This document shows, piece after piece, positions 44,224-55,253 of a stretch of DNA of 64,000 nucleotides. Position 1 is the stretch's first letter. Each line of letters starts with the position of its first letter. The stretch lies in contig CAMZMU010000035.1 of assembly GCA_947311845.1 (NCBI GenBank), positions 1,445,761 to 1,509,760 on the forward strand. The letters run 5' to 3'. A program made the translations under genes and the position numbers. The notes beneath the pieces are model-generated. The model saw nothing but the letters and a program-made list of their open reading frames with translations, searched no databases and had not been told where the DNA came from. The stretch is from Poa pratensis (Eukaryota > Streptophyta > Magnoliopsida > Poales > Poaceae).

Positions 44224-44688
44224 GGGCATATGCTGTGAACTAGGGGGCACAGGTGTACTAATGCACTAGGCAATCTGGGCAAAAAATTCAAAATTTGAAA
44301 ACTTATCAAAATATTCCGAAAAAAATCATGCACATGCCTGACCATGGTACGCACCGCCGTGATTTTTTTTGCACCGAAATGTCACCGTATGCGCCCTGGG
44401 AAAAAATGACAAATTTCTGACAGAATTTGAGATCCCAAAATTTGAATTTTCTGTCAGAAATTTGTCATTTTTGCCCAGGGCGCATACGGTGACATTTCGG
44501 TGCGAAACAAAACACGGCGGTGCGTACCATGGTCAGGCATGTGCCTGATTTGTTTCGGAATTTTTTGATAAGTTTTCAAATTTCGAATTGTTTTTGAAAT
44601 TCGATCCGGAGAGTCCGTTTTAGATCCGACGGCCCAGATTGCCTAGTGCATTAGTACACCTGTGCCCCGTAGTTCACAGCATATGCCC
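44224..44688. mobile_element. Long fold-back MITE, 465 bases
   Basis: Almost completely palindromic: GGGCATATGCTGTGAACTA at the left end pairs with the right end, and inner parts (CATGCCTGACCATGGTACGC, TGACAAATTTCTGACAGAA) also pair, leaving a loop of about 20 bases near 44440. Ends GGGCATATGC / GCATATGCCC. Target duplication not obvious. Confidence 0.75.
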
Positions 44689-45281
44689 CCCACTTTCCTC
44701 CATGGCTGTGCTGCCGTAGATCGCCGGCTCCTCCACGGCTCCACTCCCCCTCCTCCACCATCACCCGCAGCCGCCCACCACCACCACGTCTCCACCACCA
44801 CCGCGTTCATCGCCGGAGAATAGCCGACTGCGCCGTGCTGGTCGACGGGCTTCTTCCTGTCCGGGTCGCGGTAGGAGAAGGAGAGGACGGTGGAGCAGGC
44901 GCCGCACCACAGGTCGCGCACCCTGGCGCTGGTGGACGCGCTCCACTCCCGTTGGCCACTGCGAGCTCCGGCCGGTGCCGCTCCGTCCGCTCTCCGCCCA
45001 GGAAGGTCGTCGAGGTGCTTCGCCCGATCTGGAAGGTCGTCGGCGGACTGCGCGGCTTCCCCAAATGCCGCCGCCCTAGTGTGCTGCGACGCCGGCGCGG
45101 GCTCCCAATGCCTTCCACGATGCGCACGGCCAGAGCTGGGAGAGGCCGGGGTGCAGGGGCGCATGGCTGCCTCCTCTGGCTGGAGACGCAGCTGTGCAGG
45201 TGAAGGCTCGGCCGGTGTCAGCGCCGGCGTGCGCTGCTGCTGCCATGCGCACGGCTGAAGCTCCGCCATGGCCAGGACCAT
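44643..45281 (-). pseudogene. GC-rich frame with a zinc-ribbon-like CxxC motif
   Basis: Frame from ATG 45281 overruns the right end of the MITE. The only protein-like part is about residues 112-169: EWSASTSARVRDLWCGACST, VLSFSYRDPDRKKP, AVGYSPAMNAVVVETWWWW. The LWCGACSTVLSFS phrase recalls the probable zinc-ribbon of plant EDR4-type proteins, but only one CxxC pair is present. The rest is Ala/Pro/Arg-rich and probably non-coding. Likely a captured fragment. Confidence 0.3.
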
Positions 45282-46325
45282 GGAGTCCAGTGCGTCGATC
45301 CCGTGGCTGCTCGGGGAACACGGAAGGCAGTTCGCTCCATGGATTCCAACGATTTGGGGGTTGCGAGTGGGGAACGTCTTGCCCCATACGACTACTTTCG
45401 TCCGGATAGCCCAAGCTAGCAGAGGTGGCTATGCCACATGCGGCCCGACATCAGCAGGATTTGGCTTCGCCGCCTGATACGACGGCAAACGGCACGAATT
45501 TGCCGGCTGGAGCAGCGATAGATACTGCCGGCCGTGCAGATCTCGCGCGGCTCCAACCCGGGAGTCGAGCGATCCGAGACGAAGAAGAACCCGAGGCGTT
45601 CGATCCATGGATCTGGCTTCGCCGCCGGATCCGGTGGACGGCGAGCATGGATCCGCTGTGACCATCGACTCCGCTGGCCGATGGGTTGGATATAGCCAGA
45701 TCCGTTAATGGTCTGGACAGTGATTACTCTGTACTTGTGGCTTGTGGGGGATAAGTTTGTCAAGATTTTAACGACCTGTGTAAAGAAACTTATGCAGAAA
45801 TCATTTCTTGTAATGCTTTAATTGCTGCAGATTATGTTTTTTGAGAATCATTTTTATCGTGTCATCCCTGCACTGATCACTTGCTATTTCCTCATCTAAT
45901 TAGCTTCACTACTTGTCGCAGCCTGCTCCCACTAAGGTTATTAGCGGTCTTGAGGCTCCCAACAACAACAGCTCAAGGCAGCAGGTGACACTACTATCTT
46001 ATTCTCTCTTGCTGATTACTGAAAATACTATCGAAATGTAACATTTTTGTGTGACAACAGTTAGATAATTAAGGTGTGAGTTATTTGACAGAAAAATAGG
46101 ATCGTTGGAAAGGTTTTCTAGTGCGAATACAATGATACGATTTTTGTGTCACGATGACTCAATTTTTGTTTGCATATAACTGTTGGGCGAACTTAATTCT
46201 TAGGATTAGTGGGCACCAAACACCCTACACCGGATAGAGTAGTAATAACTTCACTCAAGACCGTATCAATACCAACGTATAGAAAAAGTTATGCGAATGC
46301 GGTGCGGTGGACTTCTGCTTAGAGC

Positions 46326-46660
46326 CAGGGCCGTCTCCAAGTATTGGAGGCCCCGATGCCAAATACAGTACGGGCCCCTAAACTTAAAGAGCACAGATAA
46401 CAGAAATTAAATTAGCTTAGCTATATAATCTTAACTTGTATATTTCTTACAATACGCACTAGTCTTTTATCAAATATAAATCTAAAAGAGGAAATAGTAT
46501 ATTGAAGCAATAAATTGACCTCGTGTTCTAGAACTAAAAGACATGCATGGAGGAAACAGATGTATTCCTACTTGATAAACCAAACAATTTTGCTACTGTC
46601 CAGCGGATAGGCTTAGCTTGCAGTGGTGGGCAGATTCCCACAATTCTTCATTTAGTTATC
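46326..46660. mobile_element. hAT-like terminus, probably truncated
   Basis: CAGGGCCGTCTCCAAGTATT interrupts the intron unit directly after GCTTAGAG, where the left copy continues without it (near 2205 and 4515, inverted). CAGGGCCG-type ends are typical of plant hAT elements. The matching right end with an 8-bp duplication was not found. Confidence 0.4.
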
Positions 46661-47299
46661 TTACCACCCTTCCGCTCCTACAAGGCTGAAGCTTCTCCAA
46701 GCATATTAATAACTTCACTCAAGACCATATTTATACTTTGGATGGCCAAAAAATATTTTGCATATTCATTCTGTCCATCGGTTTTGGCTGATCCTGTGTC
46801 AAATCTTTTTGTCTTTCATCATCTGAGTTGGATACATTATTTTCATGTGTTGGGTGTGCTAATTACTTTCCAGAATCAAATTTTGTGTTATCCATATCCA
46901 AATCACTGCAACAGTGCTCTTTCTTTGTTTAATTGACTTTGCTACTGGTCGCAGTTTGTTCCCCACAGGGCTATTAAAGTTCATAGCAGCATCGATGTTT
47001 CCAACTACTCTGGGCTGCAGGTGACACTAATTTCTAATTCTCTTTTTCTTGTTATTGAAATACTACGTCTTTACACAGTATTCCTTCCATTGGAAAATGT
47101 AAAATGCTTTCACAATCCAAATTTAAGCGTCACAAACCAATGCACAATCCAAATGTTCCATCCACGAGGGCTTTACACTTTGCAACTGATAGAGTATTTA
47201 TAACTTCACTCAAGCTGATATAGTGATATATGCATTTTAGTTTTAGTTTGGTTGGCCATGATATTTTGCATGTTTTTGTACATCGGTTTTGGGTGATTC

Positions 47300-49200
47300 C
47301 TAGTTAACTACGTCTCATATAATGCTTTTTCATTTGACATATGATTCTGATTCATAGTGTTTCATGGGTTGGGTGTGCTGATTACAGATCAGATTAAGGT
47401 CATGGTGTTGAAATGTTTTTCCATAGGGAATATTTTATTCGGTAGCAATGTTTGGTAGTGGCTAGGTATTTTATTTCATATAAATTGTCATTTTTATGTA
47501 ACAAAACAATTTTAGGTAGAGTCACATGCAGACTTTATTTGGTATGAGCAACTATTTATGTTCTGTACATTTTTTGAAATTATTATGCATGAGTTGCAAT
47601 GTTTATTAACCTTCCTTTTATACTATATAGACATAAGAACAATTAAAATAGACCAAGTATGTCGTGGCTGCTTCACATAATGTTTTCTCTAAAAGCTTGT
47701 CTACTAACACAGGACACATGATATTGTTGTGAAAACCCTGATGAACCATAAACCCTTTTTAAGGTGTATACAGAATGTCACAATCGAATTTCAATTAATC
47801 CTCTATTATTAAGGAGTAAGGATCTTGTGTGGCCCTTTGTGTAGTACTGCCTTAACAAATCAATACATGGATTAGTGCATGACCCTTTGTGAAGTACTGC
47901 CTTAACATGTCACTACATGAATCAATGATTATGTACTCATGCCATTTGTTGAAATGTGTTTAATTATCTCTCAAACGAGAATGAAGCTTCTCAAACCATA
48001 TTAATAAGTTCACTCAAGACTGTAATACTTTGTATTGTTAATTTTTGTTTTGCATATTTATTCAGCCCAACATTTTTGGCTGATTCCTTCATTGAAACTT
48101 TTTTGTATACATAGTTTTCATGTGTTGGGTGTGCTGAGTACTGTCCAGAATTAAATTTTGTGTAATACATATTCAAATCACTGCATCTGTGATTTCTCTT
48201 TGTTTAATTGTCTTCGCTACTTGTCACAGCTTGTTCCCCAAGCGGCTATTAATACTCCTAGCATCTGTGATTTAGCTACGTTTCATATAATGCTTTTTCA
48301 TTTGACATATGGTTTTTATTCATAGTGTTTCATGGGTTGGGTGTGCTGATTACAGATTAGATTAAGGTCATGGTGTTGAATTGTTTTTCCATAGGGAATA
48401 TTTTATTCGGTAACAATGTTTGGTAGTTGCGTCGGTATTTTATTTCATATAAATGATCATTTTTATGTGACAAAACAAATTTAGGTAGAGTCACATGAAG
48501 ACTTTATTTCGTATGAGCAATTATTTATGTTCTGTACATTTTTTGAAATTTTTATGCAGGAGTTGCAATGTTTATTAACCTTCCTTTTAGATTATATAGA
48601 CATAAGAACAATTAAAATAGACCAAGTATGTCGTGGCTGCTTCAGATACTGTTTTCAGTAAAAGATTGTCTACACAGGATAAATGATATTTTTGTGAAAA
48701 CCCTGATCACTCGTAAAACCATTTATGATGTGTATTCAGAAGGTCGCAATCGAATTTCAGTTAATCCTCTATAATTAAGGAGTAAGAATCTTGTATGGCC
48801 CTTTGTGTAGTACTGCCTTAACAAATCAATACATGGATCAGTGCATGACCCTTTGTGAAGTACTGCCATGACATGCCACCACATGAATCAATGATTATGT
48901 ACTCATGCCATTTGTTAAAATGTGTTTAATTATCTCTCAAACGAGGCTGAAGCTTCTCCAACCGTATTAATAAGTTCACTCAAGACTGTAATACTTTGGA
49001 TTGGTATTTTTTTTTCATATTTATTCTGCCCATCAATTTCGGCTGATTCCTTTGTTGAAACTTTTTTCCTTTGACATCTGATTTGTGTACATAGTTTTCA
49101 TGTGCTGGGTGTGCTGAGTACTATCCAGAATCAAATTTTGTGTAATACATATTCAAATCACTGCATCTGTGATTTTTCTTTGTTTAATTGTCTTCGCTAC
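47300..49200. repeat. Tandem duplication, period about 0.97 kb, in the right copy
   Basis: TAAGGTCATGGTGTTGAA at 47393 and 48364, and GTGTGCTGAGTACTGTCCAG at about 48128 with a near copy at 49110, show two adjacent units, each carrying one module exon. The first exon (48230) was cut during the event. This shows directly how module exons multiply by duplication of an exon with its intron. Confidence 0.7.
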
Positions 49201-49275
49201 TTGTCACAGCTTGTTCTCGAAGCGGCTATTAATATTCCTAGCAGCATGGTGGTTCCCATCAACTCTGGCCCGCAG

Positions 49276-49921
49276 GTGACACTAGTTTCTAATCCTCTCT
49301 TTTTGGTTACTGAAATAATATATCTTTGCACAGTATTCCTTCCATTGGAAAATGTGAAACGTTTGTGCAATCTAAATTGAAGTATGATAAAGAATGAGGG
49401 CACTGAGGTATGAGTTATGTGACACAAAAACAGGAAATTGGAAATGGGTCTGAGTATGAATTTTTAGCTTTATGGATTTTCTTTCACATGGCTCACATTT
49501 TATCAGTATATAACTGCTTGACAAACTTAATTCTTGGAGTCCATGAGGGCTTTGCATCTGCAACTGATAGACTATTTATAACTTCACTCAAGATTGATAT
49601 ATGCATTCTAGTTTTAGTTTGGTTGGCAAAAATATTTTAGTGATTCCGAGTTTCCTACATCTAGTTTAATATTCGTTCATTCGCCATCTTGTTTTGATAC
49701 ATGTGCTGAGTGTGGTGATTACATTTACAAGTACAGATTAATACATGTATGACCTTTGTGTAGTAGTGCCTTGACATGTCACTACGTGTACCAATGATTA
49801 TCTGCTCGTGTCATTTGTTGAAATGTGTTTTATTATCTCTCCATACCATTTGGTTATAGTGTAATTACTATTAAAATCTGGTTGTTTTTTCACAAAAAGT
49901 AACTAGGACTTCTTTGTTCTG
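49276..49921. repeat. End of the intron unit, up to the retrotransposon array
   Basis: Repeats of intron blocks seen earlier (for example GTCACTAC and TTTGTTGAAATGTGTTT near 49780-49830). No exon found after 49275. The sequence switches to retrotransposon at 49922. Confidence 0.5.
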
Positions 49922-49997
49922 TAAATCCCATACCCTCGAATTCCCTAGTACCCCACCTGCGAATCTCGGGACGAGATTCTTTTAAGGGGGGAAGATC
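49922..49997 (+). mobile_element. 3' stub of a retrotransposon internal region with polypurine tract
   Basis: TAAATCCCATACCCTCGAAT through AAGGGGGGAAGA (49984-49995) matches 55639-55714 exactly at an offset of 5717. It precedes the first LTR, so that LTR is structurally the 3' LTR of a further copy whose body is missing. Confidence 0.85.
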
Positions 49998-52900
49998 TGT
50001 CACACCCCCATTTTTAATCCCCCGTTTTTATTTTTAGCCTTTTGTAGAATATAAGTGAGACTCCAAATTATGAACCTATGTGTGAACCCACTTGTGCTTG
50101 TACTCTTGATCATCCATGTGTGAAATATTAGTGCTTGTGGTTTGTGCAAAACAAATTTTTAGAATTTTCTAATTAGGTTTTTATTTTCTGAAATCTGTTA
50201 AGACTTGCTGTTTTGGACATGTTATTTTATGTGGTTAAAATGTGCAATTATGGAAAATTTGAGTTTGGAGATGATCTATGGTGTGTGGACATTGGTTCCA
50301 TGCCCTTGGATCACCTTTTGTACCTTTGGAACCCCTAGATACATGCATGTTTATATGGCTAAAGATTAAGACAGAAAACAGAAAAAAAAACAGAAAAACA
50401 GAAAAGTCAGAAAACAGTCAGAGAGTAGCCCACTTACCAGCATGTTTCCCTGCCCTTAAACATTTTTCAAAAATGGACCAAAAATATTAAATGGAAGTAT
50501 TCAACCTGGAGATCATTTACCAATTTAAATTTTTCCATTTGGACTTGATTTGCTAGGTGAATCAAGCAGCAATTTTTGCTATCTGTTGACTGCCCTGACA
50601 CTTAGCCGTTTTTCTGAAAAACTGAATTTTCTGAAGATTACTGTTCACAGCACGGGCAGAATTTTGGAGCACGTTTTCGTGTTGATTTCGTGCGAACCAG
50701 AGGGAGCGACCATGTCCATTCTACTCCCCCATGTCCCCACTTCATCTCCATGCCATTGGATGGCTTCGTTGAGGTCAACGAGGAGCAGTAGGAGAGGAGA
50801 CATGGAGGTGGCCGTGATGTGACTCGGGAGTGGACCGTGAGGAGAGAGCAGCCCATTTCTTCACTCCTCCTCGCGTCCTTGCCCTGCCCAGAACCCACTC
50901 AACGGAGAGGACACCAGTTGACGCCCTGAGGAAGCCCAGAGCCGACGTTTGCGTGCTCGAACACACCCACGCTGCCCGGCCGTTGACACCGAGTGGGGGA
51001 GAGGATGTTTTCCTCGGATTTAAGCCACCACTGCCTCTCACACTTCGCCACCCACCTCCACACATCCACCGCACCCGCCCCACCCCATCTTTTCCTTACC
51101 TCTCGCTCTCTGCGAGCGAGGCGGAGGAAGAACTCGCCGGAGCCCGAGCGAGGTCGCGTTGGAGAAGCGCCGCCGCCGTCCTCGACGTCCCGCCGGACCT
51201 CGAGCTCGCCGGAGTTGCACCGTGGCACCGTTGCCGCTGCCGCCGCCACCCCTGCACGGCTTCAAGCTCGCGTGACCGCCCCAACCACTCGCCACCGCCC
51301 CACGTCGCCCTAGAACCCGAGGAAGAAGCTGTTGCTGAGGAGGCCTATTGTCAATCCTGTTTATTTCAGGGACAAGACTTTGACCAGTACCAAGGCAAGC
51401 TCCCAAATGCTTGCTACTATACTTATCATTATATCATGCATGATTTACTTCTGAAGTTTTACAAAAACTTGGAAAAACAAAACTATTTTTGATATGGCCA
51501 TTACTACTAGTGTTATTATAAATTATTACATTGCCATTAGTTACAACTTGGTGTTACCAAGCCCTTAGCCACCATATGGAATATTTACCACCACAAGTTA
51601 ATAATTTTGAAGTCCCTAAGTGGACACCCCTAAAAGTGTGTTTTCGAAAAACAAAGGTTTTAAAAGAAAAACCCGGGAAAGGTGGGACCTTGTCCACGGG
51701 AGGATTGTGAAGAAGATGTTTTGGAAATGTTTTTCGAAAACGACACATAGACTAGTCTTGTGCCTGACAGCCCTACCGTACAACCACATCACTCAAAATG
51801 GGCACGGGCTTAATGGAAGCTTGTTTGTGTTAGTGTGAGACTTTACCTCAATTGGCTAGAAGGGGTTAAAGTCCCCGGAACCGAATGCTGGATATGGGCA
51901 TACAAAGTGTGGACTGCGAGTGCCACCGGCAAGCAACAGTGGGTCTCCTGCCATGGCGGTGTGATGTCTAGGGGCAACCGGATCGATACGGCTAGCTCAC
52001 TCGGTGCCGGGGAGAACAAACCCACTGAAGAGGTAATCGCATACTAGCATAGACATAGTGGAAGTTATGATCGGTTATCTGATGTTCGCATACTGTCGCG
52101 GGCAGTCCGTGGTGTTCACGGCAGATGTACCGGATGGTGTGGTGAAAGTGTACAAACTCTGCAGAGTCAAAACTATTCGAATAGCCGCGTCCGCGGTCAT
52201 GGACAGCTGAATGGTCAATGTCGTCTAGCATTGTGTCAACGTTTACAAAAGGAGGTATTTGGAAAAAGGGGTTGTACCTGAGAGGTACTGGAAGAGGAAC
52301 TTGGTACCTGGGAGGTACTGGAATTTGAACTTTGTACCTGGGAGGTACGGATGTTGGAAAACCGAAAGTTGTTTTACAAGAAGTTCTGCAAAGAAAATCT
52401 TTCTTCTCTTAAAACCACCTTTGTCAAAATCTCTCGGGTATGCAATGCCCTGAGAGAAACTATGGTATTTTTGAAGTATCTTTTTCAATAAAGATATAGA
52501 GATGTTAATCAACCATGATGAATCTTTCATCCATCATGGGTAGTAAACCCTAATTATAGCCTACCTATTCCACCATATAAGCATGATTGCATCTTATAAG
52601 CTTCATTCGGGATGTCTTGCGAGTACATAATTGTACTCATGGCTGTGCCCTGGATATTCCAATGTCCAGATTTTCATTGAGAAGACTACGTCGAAGATGA
52701 GGAGTATGCGGAAGATCGAGAGTTCGTCGACGTCTGTGCGAACTAGGAACGTCTCCCAGTCAGTTGCCTGTAGGTAGTCAAGGCATGACTTGGCTTTGCC
52801 ACGTTTGTGTGTTTGAAGATTTCCGCTGTGTTATGTGTTTCTATGCCCTGCGTGCCAGTTGTTTTTGTCTGGGTCATGTGACCATTTGTAGGAAACGTGT

Positions 52901-53026
52901 ATTCGTTATGTAATGGATGATGTATCTGCAATGCCAACTTAAGTATGTTGTTCACGACTGACTGATCATGGGATCGTGAATGTATGCATACTGGAGGTCT
53001 CAGACTGCCGGTCTGGGGTCCCCACA
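49998..53026 (+). repeat. LTR 1 of the tandem retrotransposon array
   Basis: 3029 bases, TGTCACACCCC to GGTCCCCACA. Starts right after the polypurine tract and ends four bases before the primer-binding site. Contains a GC-rich leader-like part (50820-51330), a weak TATA-like GGATTTAAGC near 51017, AATAAA at 52487-52492, and three 15-bp palindromes at 52274-52348. It differs from LTR 2 and 3 in shared positions (for example GTGCAATTATGG against GCGCAATTATGG), so LTR 2 and 3 are the closer pair. Confidence 0.9.
52274..52348. repeat. Three 15-bp palindromes spaced exactly 30 bases
   Basis: GTACCTGAGAGGTAC (52274), GTACCTGGGAGGTAC (52304) and the same again (52334). Arms GTACCT/AGGTAC are perfect. 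Recurs at 57990, 58020, 58050 and at 63710, 63740, 63770. The middle site of LTR 3 has one arm changed (GTACCTGAGTGGTAC). Confidence 0.85.
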
Positions 53027-53030
53027 GAGT

Positions 53031-53044
53031 TGGTATCAGAGCCA
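53031..53044 (+). promoter_or_regulatory. Primer-binding site (initiator Met tRNA), copy 1
   Basis: TGGTATCAGAGCCA, 14 bases complementary to the 3' end of plant initiator methionine tRNA, four bases after the LTR end. Marks the element as plus-oriented. Confidence 0.85.
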
Positions 53045-53556
53045 TCCTGACTATAGGAGACCTTAGTTAGCATGGACGCCAGATAGGAAAGAAAAATATT
53101 TTTTGGTATCATTAAATTATCATCTAAAATATTTTCAGCTAAGGAAGCCTAAGTATAGCTTACTCTCCTCTCATCTTTTCAAATTATTCTAAACCTTACC
53201 CCTCTTAGTTAAAAGTTACCTAAAATTTTCTTCTGCTACCTTATCTCCATTCAAATTTGTATACCTGACGATGTTCCCAAGGCAAGATTTGAGATCAAGC
53301 AAGAGAGAAAGGATTGCCAGTTGATGTTCCCCTACGGAGAGCCCGATGGATTTGACCCATCTCCGCCTAACCGGCATGGCTAGGCGTCGGTCCGCCGTAA
53401 GGTGCAGTAGGACTTGTCCCCCTGCGTGAGAGAGACTCGCCGGGATCTTCCTTAAGAAGCGACCGACACATCCCAGCCTATATGAGACCCGTTCTATCTG
53501 CCATTCATCCCCACCCTCGCCATTGAAGTAGAATCCCGCTGAGAAACCTTGCCCTC

Positions 53557-54339
53557 ATGGCTTGCTCCAGTTCCAAAGCCCCGAGTGAATCGCCAGCGCT
53601 GCCCACCTTCCTCCTAGAAACCATGGCCGATGGGCACCTCGGTTTTCCACTGGTCCTCAGGAGAGTCTGTGATCTTCTCGGTTGCCACATTCCCCCTCGT
53701 TATGTCGTGTTCAAAAGTTCAACCCCATTTCCTGGGGGTGATTTTCGAGCAGATGTATACCTCAGTCCATACCCCTCAGGCCCGAAGCAGCCCCAAGTGA
53801 TCCACGGTAGGAACATGCCTACTCTGTATCAAACCATCCAGAAGGCCGCCTGGGAAGCCCTTGCTCGTCTCCGGCACTCAGAGCCGGTGGTGTCGCAAAG
53901 TCGAGCGTTCCGCTTTTTCCCAGCCAGGCCCCAGCCTGGTGCAGAGCTGATCCAGACCTCCACCGACAAAGAAGTCGATCCCGCCATCATTAGCAGCGTC
54001 GCCTACGGAGCTGCAATGTCGGCACTCTGTGATTCCCTGCTGGAAGAACTCGTGACCACTCGGCGCACCCTGATCCAAGTCAGTCTACAGCTGAAGGAGT
54101 CAAGGAACCCTGCGTCAGGTACCAGCCTCCAGGCCATCCCAGCAGAAGCAGTGACCCCAGTCCACCAGTTCATCGAAGCACGAGGTGCAGTAGCCCGAGT
54201 TCAGCAGCAACCCCAAGAGCAAGGTGTAGTCCTCGAAGGTGTGCCTGTAGATCCCCACCCCGCGGAAGATGGAGAGGTGGACACCACTCTTCGTCTTGGC
54301 CGTACTCCACCATCTACCCAGGGCCCTCAAGCGGAGTAG
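53557..54339 (+). CDS. Sense retrotransposon protein, 260 residues, dsRBD-like fold suspected, copy 1
   Basis: ATG at 53557, 526 bases after the primer site. Residues 15-45 LPTFLLETMADGHLGF and a short helix; 48-71 YVVFKSSTPFPG and FRADVYLSPY, two predicted strands; 84-107 GRNMPTLYQTIQKAAWEAL and ARLRH, a strand turn and helix. The pattern of paired strands then AxxxAAxxALxxLR resembles the C-terminal half of a double-stranded-RNA-binding domain. Residues 141-183 are a likely helix or coiled coil (DSLLEELVTTRRTLIQVSLQ), and 190-260 is a Pro/Gln-rich tail. No CCHC zinc knuckle or gag core is evident. Similar additional frames occur in other grass retrotransposons as I recall them. Identical to copy 2, so both are recent or conserved. 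Confidence 0.65.
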   Translation: MACSSSKAPSESPALPTFLLETMADGHLGFPLVLRRVCDLLGCHIPPRYVVFKSSTPFPGGDFRADVYLSPYPSGPKQPQVIHGRNMPTLYQTIQKAAWEALARLRHSEPVVSQSRAFRFFPARPQPGAELIQTSTDKEVDPAIISSVAYGAAMSALCDSLLEELVTTRRTLIQVSLQLKESRNPASGTSLQAIPAEAVTPVHQFIEARGAVARVQQQPQEQGVVLEGVPVDPHPAEDGEVDTTLRLGRTPPSTQGPQAE

Positions 54340-54815
54340 ATCCCGTGCTTTGTTAGCTTGATCTGCGCTCGTGGGTTAGTAGAAGCGGCACGTTGTTTGC
54401 TTGTTTGTTGTTGGTGTTGATTTGGAAACAAGTCTTAAGGTGTGTTGTCTGTTCTTTGTTATTTGTGTTGTTTGTGGAAAACTCGTGTGTAGATTGATTC
54501 CCCTTTTGGGATCAACCTTGTGCCTCACGCACAGCTAAATTCTGGCGAGATATTTTCTCAGTAGCCCGTTTCCCTCTCTGAAACGCTCGTACCTCTACAA
54601 ATCTGTGAATGCTGCAAGACCAGAGTTAGGGTAGCCAAGAAGGATTCAACGATACAAATCTTGCTCCAGCTCGTCAGCGAAGGCAAGATTGATACAACCC
54701 GGAGGTCACTACAGAAGAGAAACTTCAGGAAACAAAGGATACAAACTCGGCCCTAACGAAGAACACTGCAACAACCCAGTACGTATGCAAAACACTCCAG
54801 AAAATTCCTACTCGC

Positions 54816-55214
54816 TCACACGCTCCACGGCACTGCCTGAAGACGAGCCTGCTTCACCCGAAGCAGTGTCACGAGCCCCACGACGACGACGGACAGCTCG
54901 AGCAGCCTGCTCACCTCCAGCCGGAAGAACAGCCACCTCAGCCACCGGCGGTGCAGCTTGCACCTCCACTGCAGCTTGCTCCTCTCTGCAACAAGCCCCT
55001 CCGGCGCAGCTAGCTCTACTGCCGCAGCATCTCCACCAGCGTCAGACCACCACCTGCATAAGCTAAGGATCAAAATGACCAACGCCGCATACAGCAGAGC
55101 GGTCACCACCGACAACGAGATCCCGAAGAACACGACGATGAGGACATGCTCAATGAAGCCCGCTCTCTCCAGCATCTCGCAGTAGGCTCTGAAGAAGGCG
55201 TGAATGAAGCTCAT
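54816..55214 (-). CDS. Antisense membrane-protein frame, copy 1 (frameshifted C-terminus)
   Basis: ATG at 55214. N-terminal 22 residues MSFIHAFFRAYCEMLERAGF are amphipathic. About residues 24-52 (HVLIVVFFGISLSVVTALLY then AALVILILSLC) form one long or two short membrane helices, followed by RWWSDAGGDAAAVELAAPEG. After LVAE this copy is shifted by one base relative to copy 2 (CTCTCTGC here against CTCCTCTGC at 60698), giving a different, longer-hydrophobic ending of 132 residues. Preceded by a TATA box and E2F-type motifs on the same strand. Function unknown; the intact C-terminus is probably that of copy 2. Confidence 0.5.
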   Translation of the reverse strand: MSFIHAFFRAYCEMLERAGFIEHVLIVVFFGISLSVVTALLYAALVILILSLCRWWSDAGGDAAAVELAAPEGLVAERSKLQWRCKLHRRWLRWLFFRLEVSRLLELSVVVVGLVTLLRVKQARLQAVPWSV

Positions 55215-55253
55215 GGTGGATGTGAGGAGTAGAATAGCCTAGGAGGTTTCCGA

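Larger units (their letters stand above)
45607..49275 (+). pseudogene. Repeated-exon gene, right copy (decayed, inverted relative to the left copy)
   Basis: Exon 1 remnant from ATG 45607 reads MDLASPPDPVDGEHGSAV and TIDSAGRWVGYSQIR to a stop at 45706, matching the left copy's ATG frame including its early stop. Module exons follow: 45922-45984 PAPTKVISGLEAPNNNSSRQ and Q; 46955-47020 FVPHRAIKVHSSIDVSNYSG, LQ; 48230 onward LVPQAAINTPS (truncated); 49210-49275 LVLEAAINIPSSMVVPINSG, PQ. All complete ones are phase 0 with (T/C)(G/A)CAG acceptors and GTGACA donors. The DGNNSG-type exon is absent, the copy being cut off at 49921 by the retrotransposon array. Confidence 0.6.

Noticed and set aside
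50830..51492. 220-codon plus-strand frame inside LTR 1
   Set aside because: LTR 2 and LTR 3 have one extra C near the CGCCCCTAGAACC phrase that breaks it, and its composition is that of a GC-rich leader. Not a conserved protein.
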